Source: an uncultured Tenacibaculum sp. (GTDB lineage: Bacteria; Bacteroidota; Bacteroidia; Flavobacteriales; Flavobacteriaceae). Taken from it: a DNA stretch of 51,946 nucleotides. Where the stretch lies: positions 1-51,946 of the forward strand of contig CAKZVD010000029.1 in assembly GCA_937922085.1 (NCBI GenBank). Reading direction: 5' to 3'. Numbering within the stretch: position 1 is the first letter of the stretch; the number at the start of each line of letters is the position of its first letter. This document shows, piece after piece, positions 43,911-51,946 of the stretch. The position numbers and the translations under genes are program-made. Under the pieces are notes generated by a model. That model had not been told where the DNA came from. It made no database searches and worked only from the letters and a program-made list of their open reading frames with translations.

Positions 43911-44234
43911 TTACAATTTGTCTAAAAAATTAGACATTCTAGTTAATAATTCTATAAACTTATCATTTCCTTCCTTCTGCTCTTCTAAGAGTTCTTTTTC
44001 ATGAGAAACCGCAAATTCATATGACTTTTCTAAGCCTAAAATACTAATTTTATGTTTAATCTTATGAACGATTTCTGCTGATTCTTTAAAATCTTCGTTT
44101 TTTATAGCTTTTTTATATACTAAAATTTCTTCTGGAAGCTCTTTTCTAAGTATTGAAATCATTTTTTCTTCAAATTCAATATCTCCTCCAGATAATTCTT
44201 TTATGTAATTTAAGTTCGGTTGTTCGGTGGTCAT
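43911..44234 (-). CDS. Hpt domain phosphotransfer protein
   Basis: A 107-residue protein consisting of one histidine-phosphotransfer domain. The likely phospho-acceptor is a histidine in the helix IVHKIKHKISILGL; either His is possible. The N-terminal half forms the preceding helices of a four-helix bundle. It lies between kinase and LytTR regulator in the same transcript (5 nt after the kinase), fitting a kinase-receiver-Hpt-receiver phosphorelay. Confidence 0.85.
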   Translation of the reverse strand: MTTEQPNLNYIKELSGGDIEFEEKMISILRKELPEEILVYKKAIKNEDFKESAEIVHKIKHKISILGLEKSYEFAVSHEKELLEEQKEGNDKFIELLTRMSNFLDKL

Positions 44235-44239
44235 AATTA

Positions 44240-46606
44240 CTATTTTTTAAATTCTATAAAGAAAGTCGTTCCTTTTCCTTTTTCACTTTCAAGCCATATT
44301 TTTCCATTGTACATGTCTACTATTTTTTTTACAATAGATAATCCTATTCCTGTTGAATCTTTATGAGTTCCTAATGATTGAAATACTTCAAAAATCTTAG
44401 CATGATACTCCTCTGGTATTCCTATTCCATTATCTTTTATACTAAATATATATCCCTTTTTTTTCTCTTTAAAATCAACGGTTACTAACCCTTCTTTTTT
44501 ATCAATATAATTAACTGCATTGCTCATTAAATTTTGAAAAAGTTGTTGTATTCGAACTTTATTTGCTTTAATAATTGGCAAATTCTCATTAATCTTTATT
44601 TTTACATGCTTAGGAGTGTATATTAAATTTTTAATTCCAGTTACAACTTCGTAAATATTCACTTCTTCAGTAGTATCTGAATCATTATTAATACTTGAAT
44701 AATTTAAAATATCGTTTATTAAACGTTCCATTTTTTCTACAACCTCTTGTATTAAATCTACATTCTTAAGTCCTCCATCACCTAAAGAATCTCCATAGTC
44801 TTCTTTTAACCAACTTGTTAATGCGGATATACTTCGTAAAGGCGATTTTAAATCATGGGATACAACATGTGCATATTCTTCCAACTCAACATTTCTCTGT
44901 TCAAGTTTCTTTAACAACACCTCTTTTTGAGATTCTAAACTTTTTATATGGGTTATATCTAGTATAATTCCTATTGAGCCTATTACCTCTCCTCTAATAT
45001 TAAAATTAGGAGCTGTACTCACTAATAAAGATTTTTCTTCATTTAAATTGTTAATAAATTTAAATTCGTAAGAACCTGATCTACGATTTTTTCTATTAAT
45101 ACTTCTTTTTTGAATAAGCTCTTTAATTTTGTCTTTCTTAAATAGGTTTCTAATATCTTTCTCAATGATTTCATCTTCTTCAAAACCTGTCATTTTAATA
45201 AAACTTTTATTCGCTGAAAGAATAAAATTACGATTATCTAACTCTACTAAACCTAATTGTAAATTAGCGATAATATTACTATACCTTTTTTTATGAGCCT
45301 CTAAGTTTTTCCTATAATTTCTCGATAATGTAACATCTCTATAAGTCCAAAGATGCCCTTTATATTCTTTATCTTTAGAAATAGGTACATAATCTCTTTC
45401 TAGAATTCTACCATCAGTGAGCCTTAATTCATCTCCTAAAACAACTTTTTTATCTTTTATTAATTTTTTTATTCTAAGTAAATAATAATCTGGTTTTTCA
45501 AATATAGATTTAGACTTTTCAAAAAGTTTTGTGCTATCTTTCTCTTTTAAAAGACTTGGATCTGTTTTAATAGAAAATAAATCGCAAAATTTTTCATTTG
45601 AAATTACAATTTCTCTTTTTTCATTTTCTAATAATACACCACTATCTAATTTAGAAATTAAAGAAGTTAATCTATTTTCTGATTCTATTAATTTCTCTTT
45701 AGACAACTTATTTTCAGTAATATCTTCAACTGTCGCTACTTGAAATTTTATATCGCTTTTTTCATCTCTAATAGCCTTTACAGTTGTTTTTGCCCATAAA
45801 ACATCTCCGCTTTTCTGAATATATCTTTTTTCTAAACTAAATTTATCGATCTCACCATTGTATAATTTTTGTTTTAAGTCATTTGATTTTTTTCTATCTT
45901 CTGGATGTGTAAAATCAGTAACCTTTAACTTTCTTAGTTCTTCTAAAGAGTATCCTAACATTGTTGTTAGTGATTTATTTACAAATACAAAATCATTTTC
46001 TTTTTCTTCAGATAAAGTGATACCTATAGGTGAATTATTAAAAATAATATCTAATTGATTTTTTTGAGCTTCTAATAGTTTTTGAACTGCTATTTCTTGT
46101 GTTATATCTCTAACAACACCTTGTGCTCCTATCAATTTTTTATCACTATTAAATAGTAAACTTGAATTAACTTCTATTTTTTTTATCAATCCTTTTTTTG
46201 TTATTATTCTAGATCTATATTTTGAATAAGAACCATCTTTAACTAGTTTTTCAAATGCTTTTTGAGTGTACTCATAATCATCTGGATGGACTAATTTCAT
46301 TAAGTTTAAAGGATTATTTTCGTCATATTTATAACCAAAAATATCAGAAGCTATATCATTCATCTTAAACACATTCCCCTTTAAATCTATAGAAACAAAT
46401 GCATCGTTCACATTTTCGAAAACATCTTTTAACTCAGCTTCTTTTTGAAGACATCTTTTCTGTAGCTCTTCATTTTCTCTAGTGAGTTTATGAATTGTTT
46501 TTTCTAACGCAATTATTTTAGCTTCAGAAGTTTCTAAAGTTTTTAATTTTTCTTGAAGAGAATGTTTTAATTCTTCTATTCCAATATCACTCATAAATTT
46601 CTTCAT
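44240..46606 (-). CDS. multi-PAS sensor histidine kinase
   Basis: A 788-residue protein with no membrane segment, so a cytoplasmic sensor. An N-terminal coiled coil (about 10-65) is followed by four PAS domains (about 65-175, 180-300, 310-430, 435-560), several with PAC-type ends, then a short coiled coil, a HisKA domain (YAHVVSHDLKSPLR, phospho-His about 584) and a HATPase domain (N box LFQNLMSNAVNYI, DNGIGIPEEY, STGIGLSIVKKIV, GKGTTFFIEF). It has no receiver domain of its own; the stand-alone receiver at 46706 probably fills that step. PAS ligands are unknown. Confidence 0.93.
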   Translation of the reverse strand: MKKFMSDIGIEELKHSLQEKLKTLETSEAKIIALEKTIHKLTRENEELQKRCLQKEAELKDVFENVNDAFVSIDLKGNVFKMNDIASDIFGYKYDENNPLNLMKLVHPDDYEYTQKAFEKLVKDGSYSKYRSRIITKKGLIKKIEVNSSLLFNSDKKLIGAQGVVRDITQEIAVQKLLEAQKNQLDIIFNNSPIGITLSEEKENDFVFVNKSLTTMLGYSLEELRKLKVTDFTHPEDRKKSNDLKQKLYNGEIDKFSLEKRYIQKSGDVLWAKTTVKAIRDEKSDIKFQVATVEDITENKLSKEKLIESENRLTSLISKLDSGVLLENEKREIVISNEKFCDLFSIKTDPSLLKEKDSTKLFEKSKSIFEKPDYYLLRIKKLIKDKKVVLGDELRLTDGRILERDYVPISKDKEYKGHLWTYRDVTLSRNYRKNLEAHKKRYSNIIANLQLGLVELDNRNFILSANKSFIKMTGFEEDEIIEKDIRNLFKKDKIKELIQKRSINRKNRRSGSYEFKFINNLNEEKSLLVSTAPNFNIRGEVIGSIGIILDITHIKSLESQKEVLLKKLEQRNVELEEYAHVVSHDLKSPLRSISALTSWLKEDYGDSLGDGGLKNVDLIQEVVEKMERLINDILNYSSINNDSDTTEEVNIYEVVTGIKNLIYTPKHVKIKINENLPIIKANKVRIQQLFQNLMSNAVNYIDKKEGLVTVDFKEKKKGYIFSIKDNGIGIPEEYHAKIFEVFQSLGTHKDSTGIGLSIVKKIVDMYNGKIWLESEKGKGTTFFIEFKK

Positions 46607-46705
46607 TGAATAATTATAAAAGCTAAATATCTTTTACTTCAATTTATGAGTTTAAGGTAAGAAATTTGAGGGTTAAAATCTAAATAAAAAAGTAGTAAAA
46701 AAATT

Positions 46706-47119
46706 TTAGACTGTTATTAATTCGTTAGCACTCCAATAAGAAAGTACTTTAATAAGTTTACTTTGGTAATCTTCATATTTTAAAGGCTTAACCATATAGC
46801 CTGCAATACCTATTTTATAACACTCTAACATATCTTTTTGATTATTAGAAGTTGTTAAAACTACTGTTGGTAAATATTTAAGGATTTCATCATTCTTTAG
46901 TATCTTTAAAAACTCAATCCCATTTATTTTAGGCATATTTAAGTCGAGTAATATCAGATTAGGTAAATCGTCCTTGTTTTCTAAAATATTCAAAGCTTCT
47001 TCTCCGTTATTTGCTTCAATAACGCGATGTTTAGAATCTATTTTAGATAAGATTCTATTAAACTTCATCACTTCTATCTGATCATCTTCAATTAACAAAA
47101 TTGTTAATTTTTTTTGCAT
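46706..47119 (-). CDS. stand-alone response regulator receiver protein
   Basis: With the start MQKKLTILLIEDDQIEVMKF it has 137 residues, just one receiver domain: acidic pocket EDD, phospho-Asp in LILLDLNMPKINGIEFL, Thr in VLTTSN, Lys in YMVKPLKYEDY. An upstream in-frame ATG (47149) would add 10 residues. It has no output domain, so it most likely passes phosphate from the kinase to the Hpt protein, or binds the kinase. It is the first gene of the set, 99 nt before the kinase. Confidence 0.88.
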   Translation of the reverse strand: MQKKLTILLIEDDQIEVMKFNRILSKIDSKHRVIEANNGEEALNILENKDDLPNLILLDLNMPKINGIEFLKILKNDEILKYLPTVVLTTSNNQKDMLECYKIGIAGYMVKPLKYEDYQSKLIKVLSYWSANELITV

Positions 47120-47180
47120 TGTATATATTTTAGTAGCTTTAAACTGCAATTTAATTTTAAAATAAGCGGTTTAATCTTTC

Positions 47181-47352
47181 TTTAGTCTAAAGTGTCATAT
47201 ATAACGATAAACAGTAGGAAAGTGTAGATGAATAGACTAAAAGCCTTCTTTTTTCAATTTAAAAACTGCTTTTAAAACTTTTAAAACTGAAGAAAGTAGT
47301 ATTTTAATAGATAAATTAAAATTTCTTAAATCAATTCTAAAGTACTACTTTC
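47181..47352. repeat. two long inverted repeats in the divergent promoter region
   Basis: TTTAGTCTA (47181-47189) with TAGACTAAA (47233-47241), and GAAAGTAGTA (47292-47301) with TACTACTTTC (47343-47352). The first pair has the same core (TTAGTCTA) as the element upstream of small RNA unit 2. The region lies between the receiver gene (minus) and the DUF255 gene (plus). Confidence 0.45.
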
Positions 47353-47392
47353 ACCTTAATAGAATAGTTTTTGTAATTTAATTCATTTATTC

Positions 47393-49501
47393 ATGCTGTT
47401 ATTTTCTATTCGAAAAAAAAACATCTTTTTTATAGTTTTATCTATTATACTAGTATTGTCATGTAAAAATGATAACCATAAATTTACCAATCAGTTAATA
47501 AATGAATCAAGTCCATATTTATTACAACATGCGCACAATCCTGTTAACTGGTATCCTTGGAATGTAAAATATTTAGAAAAAGCTAAAAAAGAGAAAAAAT
47601 TAGTTTTATTATCTATTGGTTATGCTTCATGTCACTGGTGCCATGTCATGGAAAAAGAAACATTTGAAAATGAAGAGATAGCTAATTTCATGAATCAACA
47701 CTTTATAAATATTAAAGTGGATAGAGAAGAACATCCTAATGTAGATAAAACTTATTTAACAGCAGTACAAGTAATGACTGGTAATGGTGGATGGCCCCTA
47801 AATTGTGTTCTCTTACCAAACGGACAACCGGTATGGGGTGGTACTTATTTTAACAAAGAAGAATGGTTAACTTCTTTAAAAAACATTCATGAAATATATA
47901 CAGAAAACCCTAAAAACACAGATGATTTTGCAAAGCAGCTAACCAAAGACTTAATATCATTACAAAACATATCAACCAACAATGATTCTTTAAAGTTTAC
48001 TCCAAAAAAAATAAATGACCTTGTCTTAAACTGGAATCAAAAACTAGATACCGTTAATGGAGGTTTTTTAAGTGAAAAACAATTCCCTAGACCTAACAGT
48101 TATCAATTTTTATTACGCTATGCTTACCAAACAAAAAACAAAAAGCTATTACATTTTGTCTTTAAAACGTTAAATAAAATAGCTCTTGGTGGTTTAAATG
48201 ATCATCTAGAGGGTGGCTTTGCTAGGTATACTGTAGATAACAAATGGCAAATACCTCATTTTGAAAAAATGTTATATGATAATGCTCAATTAGTTTCTCT
48301 ATTTTCTTACGCATATCAAATAAGTAAAAATAAATTATACAAGGAAACTGTTATAAATACTCTAAACTTTATTGAAAACGAATTTTACAATAATGGCCTG
48401 TATTTTTCTTCTTTAAATGCGGATAGTTTTAATAAAACCAACGAACTCGAAGAAGGTGCTTATTACACATGGGATAGAAAAGATTTAGAATCTTTATTTA
48501 AGGAAAAAGATTATTCTCTTTTTAATGATTATTTTGGAATTGATAGTGTTAAAACTGTTGAAGGAAAGCATGCATTAGTAAAATTATATAATGATAGTGT
48601 TTTTGTAAAAAAACATCAATTGAATCTAGATTCTTTTAAAAAGAAAGTAAACTCATGGAAAAGTATTCTTCTTAATGAACGTAAAAAAAGAAAAAAACCT
48701 GAGCTAGACAATAAAATCTTAACTTCTTGGAATGCTCTTTTATTACAAGCTTTTACAGATGCTTATAAAGTTTTTGGAAATGAAAAGTTTAAAACCAAAG
48801 CTATCGAAAGTGCGATCGCTTTAAAAAACAATGCGATATCTGAAAACTGGGAAGTGTACAGAAGTATTAACGTTAAAAAGAAAAAAATTAAAGGATATTT
48901 AGAAGACTATGCTCAATTAATTCATAGCTACATTTCTTTATATCAAATTACTTTAGATGAAAAATGGCTAACATATTCTAACAAGTTATCCGAATTTACT
49001 TTAGATAATTTTTTAAGAAAAGATCAAAACGTTTTTAATTATACTTCTAAAAATGATGTTTCTTTAATTTCTAAAAATATAGATATTGAAGATATTGTTA
49101 TACCATCATCTAACTCTGTTATGAATAAAAACTTATTCTATTTAGGTCATTACTATAGTAATAATAGCTATCTAAATTTAAGTAAAAAAATACTACATAA
49201 TCTTATGCCTAAAATTGAAAAACACCCTCATATTTATTCTAATTGGTTAGACAATTATTTAAATTATTCTTCCCCTTTTTATGAGGTTGCTATTTGTGGT
49301 GAAAATGCTTTTCTTAGAAGTAGAGAATTACAAAATAATTATATTCCTAATTATTTACTTTCTGGAAGTACCAAAAAAAGTAATTTACCTTTATTAGAAA
49401 ATAGATTTATTAATAAAAAAACATTCATTTACGTTTGCGTGAATAAAGCTTGTAAATTACCTACAGAAGATGTAAACAAAGCTATCTCTTTAATTAAATA
49501 A
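47393..49501 (+). CDS. DUF255 thioredoxin-domain lipoprotein (SSP411/YyaL-like)
   Basis: A 702-residue protein with lipobox IILVLSC near residue 24. The N-terminal DUF255 thioredoxin fold follows at once ([26 protein letters not shown] with a CxxC site, [36 protein letters not shown]). The rest is a long alpha/alpha-barrel region (about 230-640; [35 protein letters not shown]). Family members are mostly cytoplasmic without a signal; the lipoprotein signal here implies a periplasmic or outer-membrane location. The biochemical activity is not established for the family. Confidence 0.9.
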   Translation: MLLFSIRKKNIFFIVLSIILVLSCKNDNHKFTNQLINESSPYLLQHAHNPVNWYPWNVKYLEKAKKEKKLVLLSIGYASCHWCHVMEKETFENEEIANFMNQHFINIKVDREEHPNVDKTYLTAVQVMTGNGGWPLNCVLLPNGQPVWGGTYFNKEEWLTSLKNIHEIYTENPKNTDDFAKQLTKDLISLQNISTNNDSLKFTPKKINDLVLNWNQKLDTVNGGFLSEKQFPRPNSYQFLLRYAYQTKNKKLLHFVFKTLNKIALGGLNDHLEGGFARYTVDNKWQIPHFEKMLYDNAQLVSLFSYAYQISKNKLYKETVINTLNFIENEFYNNGLYFSSLNADSFNKTNELEEGAYYTWDRKDLESLFKEKDYSLFNDYFGIDSVKTVEGKHALVKLYNDSVFVKKHQLNLDSFKKKVNSWKSILLNERKKRKKPELDNKILTSWNALLLQAFTDAYKVFGNEKFKTKAIESAIALKNNAISENWEVYRSINVKKKKIKGYLEDYAQLIHSYISLYQITLDEKWLTYSNKLSEFTLDNFLRKDQNVFNYTSKNDVSLISKNIDIEDIVIPSSNSVMNKNLFYLGHYYSNNSYLNLSKKILHNLMPKIEKHPHIYSNWLDNYLNYSSPFYEVAICGENAFLRSRELQNNYIPNYLLSGSTKKSNLPLLENRFINKKTFIYVCVNKACKLPTEDVNKAISLIK

Positions 49502-49511
49502 AACAAACCTC

Positions 49512-51644
49512 CTAATTAATTTTCAATTTTTGTCCTAATACTATTGTATTTGTTTTTAATTCATTAATTGTTTTTAACTTTTCTATGCTTATATCAAATT
49601 TTTTAGAAATGTTATATAAAGTATCTTGAGAAGACACTATATAATAACCAGACATACCATTATCATAATTTGCTTTCTCTATTTGTCCTACACTCGACTT
49701 TACATTACCATCTCCTTTTACAATATAGAAATAAGAGCGTCTGTTTCTTTGATGTTCTTCCTCTGTACATTTCTTCTGATTCGCATCATTACAATTATTT
49801 AATAATTGATCCTCTCCATAACCTATAGCACTTACCAATCTATTTGATGAAACCCCTCTTGATATTAAATAATCTCTTGTTGATTTTGCTCGGTTTGTAG
49901 ATAAAGTTCTATTGTATACCTTTGTTCCTCTACTATCAGTATGAGATTCTATTTTAATAGTCATATCCGGATGATTTCTCATCACACTAACAATATGTTC
50001 CAATTCATACTCTGCATCTTCTCTAATATTATATAGATCAAAATCAAAGTAAATTGGATTGATTACAATCTGTGCTGCCTCTGGAGTTTCTACAATTAAT
50101 GAAGATAAAACTAAATCTGCTTCAATCGATTTTTTATCTACATCTTCTGTTGTTGCTATCTTTTGATCATTTCTATAATCGTCTTTTGAAGCTGTTACTG
50201 TAAATTTATTTTCACAAGCAATATCTTTAAATGTGTAACGCCCGTCTACTCCTGTTACTTGATTAGCTATTGGTTCTCCTTTTTCATCAATTAATCGTAC
50301 TGTTGCTTTTTCTATAGGTGCTCCTGTACTTGCATCGGTTACAACTCCTGTTACATCTTCTTTACATCGATAAATAACAAAACTATAAATATCATCATCT
50401 CCCTTTCCGCCTTCTCTATTCGATGAAAAATAACCATATGATTTATCATCACTAATTACGAAACTAAAATCATCTAAAGGCCCGTTTATAGGGCTTCCCA
50501 AGTTAACTGGCTTGGTAAAATTATTTCCTGAAATTTTGGATTCAAATAAATCTAAAGCCCCTAATCCTAAATGCCCATTTGATGAAAAATAAAGTGTATT
50601 ATCATTATCTACAAAAGGAAACATTTCTTTTCCTTCAGTATTAATCATATTTCCTAAGTTTTCTGGCTTACTATATGTATTATCCTCATTGATAGAAACC
50701 TTATAAATATCTGTAGCTCCAATTCCTCCTGGCATATCTGATACAAAATATAAAGTCTTCTCATCTGAACTCAATGCTGGATGTCCGCAAGAATATAAAT
50801 TACTATTAAAAGGTAGTTCTTTTTTGAATTGCCATTTTCCTTCTTCAAATTCCGATTTATAAATCTTTAAATGTGTAACTCGGTTCGGATCTCTTCGCAA
50901 TTTCTCCCCATCATAATTATCTCTCGTAAAGTACATTGTGTTTCCATCAGAAGTTATTACCGCATTCGATTCATGATAACGTGTATTTACATCTGAAAAA
51001 CGTTGTACTTTTTCTACATCTAGAATTAAAGATTCTTTACTAAATTTCTCCTCTGCTGTATAGATATTTAAGAAAGGCTGATCATTCCATTTGTATAATT
51101 TCTTATCATATTTAGTGCCTTCAGGACGTGTAGAAGCAAAGTACAATTCACTTCCATAAATAAAGCCTCCAAAATCTGAGTACTTTGTATTTATAGATAA
51201 GTTATTTAAACTAACAAAAGTCTTCTTCTTATTACTATACTCTACAAAATAATTCGAATTATTATCTAAAGCTAAAGCTCGTGAATCATCTATTTTAACA
51301 TCTTTCAATCTACGAAGCCATTTATCTGATTTTTTTACTTTTCCATTACTCTTTAATACTTGAGCATATCTAAAAATATGTTCCGAAGACACAGTTCTTT
51401 CATATTTATTAAATAATAAATCATACCATTTTTCTGCTTTCTCTAAATTCGTATTAAAATAATGAGAATCTGCCAGATTACTAATTACTTTCTGTGAGCT
51501 ATCTCCTTTTTGATATAATATTTCATATAACTCTGCTGACTTCTTATAGGCATATTCTTTAAAATACCTATCCGCAGCATACCTACGTTGACTATAACCT
51601 GTAAAGTTTAGGGCTACAAAACAAATTAATAATACTCTCTTCAT
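49512..51644 (-). CDS. OmpA-family protein with TPR, WD40-like, CarboxypepD_reg and LysM domains
   Basis: A 710-residue protein with a signal peptide (KRVLLICFVALNFTGYSQ), TPR-like helices (about 25-130), a WD40-like PD40 propeller (about 150-425; repeats such as LYFVSDMPGGIGATDIY and LYFSSNGHLGLGALDLF), a carboxypeptidase-regulatory domain (about 430-505), an OmpA peptidoglycan-binding domain (about 525-645; IESHTDSRGTKVYNRTLSTNRA) and a C-terminal LysM (about 665-710; YNISKKFDISIEKLKTIN). It lies after a PorP/SprF gene, as do PorE-like OmpA proteins of T9SS and gliding systems. Two separate cell-wall-binding modules in one protein are unusual. Confidence 0.9.
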   Translation of the reverse strand: MKRVLLICFVALNFTGYSQRRYAADRYFKEYAYKKSAELYEILYQKGDSSQKVISNLADSHYFNTNLEKAEKWYDLLFNKYERTVSSEHIFRYAQVLKSNGKVKKSDKWLRRLKDVKIDDSRALALDNNSNYFVEYSNKKKTFVSLNNLSINTKYSDFGGFIYGSELYFASTRPEGTKYDKKLYKWNDQPFLNIYTAEEKFSKESLILDVEKVQRFSDVNTRYHESNAVITSDGNTMYFTRDNYDGEKLRRDPNRVTHLKIYKSEFEEGKWQFKKELPFNSNLYSCGHPALSSDEKTLYFVSDMPGGIGATDIYKVSINEDNTYSKPENLGNMINTEGKEMFPFVDNDNTLYFSSNGHLGLGALDLFESKISGNNFTKPVNLGSPINGPLDDFSFVISDDKSYGYFSSNREGGKGDDDIYSFVIYRCKEDVTGVVTDASTGAPIEKATVRLIDEKGEPIANQVTGVDGRYTFKDIACENKFTVTASKDDYRNDQKIATTEDVDKKSIEADLVLSSLIVETPEAAQIVINPIYFDFDLYNIREDAEYELEHIVSVMRNHPDMTIKIESHTDSRGTKVYNRTLSTNRAKSTRDYLISRGVSSNRLVSAIGYGEDQLLNNCNDANQKKCTEEEHQRNRRSYFYIVKGDGNVKSSVGQIEKANYDNGMSGYYIVSSQDTLYNISKKFDISIEKLKTINELKTNTIVLGQKLKIN

Positions 51645-51655
51645 GAATAATTAGT

Positions 51656-51946
51656 TTAAAAAAATCGGGGGGATTTCATTATACTCTCTCTAAATATGTC
51701 CCAGCGTAACATTAATTCATATGTACCTGAGTTGTAATTACTGTAATTCGATGTGGTTAAATCATATGCAAATCCAATATTAAAATTATCAGTTGCTTGA
51801 AAACCTAATAAAGCACTGATAGAATCATCCCAACGCCATGCCAGTCCTGCTGCAAACTTCTCATTGAATAAAAAGTTTGCTGAAAAATCAACAGAAATAG
51901 GAGCTCCACTTACAATCTTAGCCAAAGCTGCTGGTTTAAATTTAAC
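51656..51946 (-). CDS. PorP/SprF family type IX secretion membrane protein, 3' part
   Basis: The window holds the last 96 codons; the frame stays open to 51946 and the gene continues beyond. The segment (VKFKPAALAKIVSGAP, WRWDDSISALLGFQ, IGFAYDLTTSNYSNYNSGTYELMLRW, ending SPRFF) matches the C-terminal barrel strands of PorP/SprF proteins, which help export or anchor T9SS adhesins. It lies 11 nt upstream of the OmpA/LysM gene on the same strand. A TTG at 51925 is not a start. Confidence 0.88.
   Translation of the reverse strand, partial: VKFKPAALAKIVSGAPISVDFSANFLFNEKFAAGLAWRWDDSISALLGFQATDNFNIGFAYDLTTSNYSNYNSGTYELMLRWDIFRESIMKSPRFF

Noticed and set aside
1..51946. tRNA, rRNA, riboswitch and prophage genes.
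   Set aside because: None recognised by reading. A tRNAscan or Infernal search would be decisive.

Overview
The window looks like the chromosome of a marine Flavobacteriaceae bacterium, close to Tenacibaculum or Polaribacter in style. The DNA is very AT-rich. It carries a SusC/SusD polysaccharide locus, a secreted protein with a type IX secretion (T9SS) sorting domain, a PorP/SprF-type protein beside an OmpA protein, and promoters of the Bacteroidetes form TAnnTTTG. The genus is inferred; the phylum and family rest on gene content.

Layout. 1-3900 is an accessory region without a large gene: tiny membrane proteins, three paralogous double-glycine leader peptides (one frameshifted), a decayed IS3-type transposase fragment and other remnants. 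4009-4644 is a small esterase. 4658-13894 (minus) is a laminarin/beta-1,3-glucan locus: SusC, SusD, a surface glycan-binding protein with a duplicated C-terminal domain, and two GH16 lipoproteins. A double TonB-C protein and a T9SS-exported endonuclease/exonuclease/phosphatase follow. 17492-32482 (minus) joins glutamate synthase (gltB, gltD) to the isoleucine/valine operon (ilvE-ilvD-ilvB-ilvN-methyltransferase-ilvC, then ilvA). Between gltD and ilvE lie two complete translational attenuators in tandem, each with a 20-residue leader peptide holding 8 Ile and 2 Val. 32691-35299 (minus) is a nitrogen-uptake set: porin, PII, Amt. 36295-40558 (minus) is leuA-leuC-leuD-leuB with a LeuA that lacks the usual regulatory domain.

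42236-43185 is the most novel part. Between two convergent genes sit three homologous small-RNA units on the minus strand. Each has a -7 promoter box, a conserved box A, a hairpin, an 18-nt box B that is identical in all three, and an intrinsic terminator. Each also has a two-part upstream element (TCGAT, 12-13 nt, TTARTCTA) at exactly the same distance (72 nt) from its -7 box. The half-sites are about two helical turns apart, as in LytTR-type direct-repeat operators, and the neighbouring gene encodes a LytTR response regulator followed by an Hpt protein, a four-PAS histidine kinase and a receiver protein. I infer a phosphorelay that drives a family of redundant small RNAs, analogous in logic to Vibrio Qrr RNAs.

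The window ends with a DUF255 lipoprotein, an OmpA/LysM protein and the 3' part of a PorP/SprF gene. No tRNA, rRNA or CRISPR array was seen.
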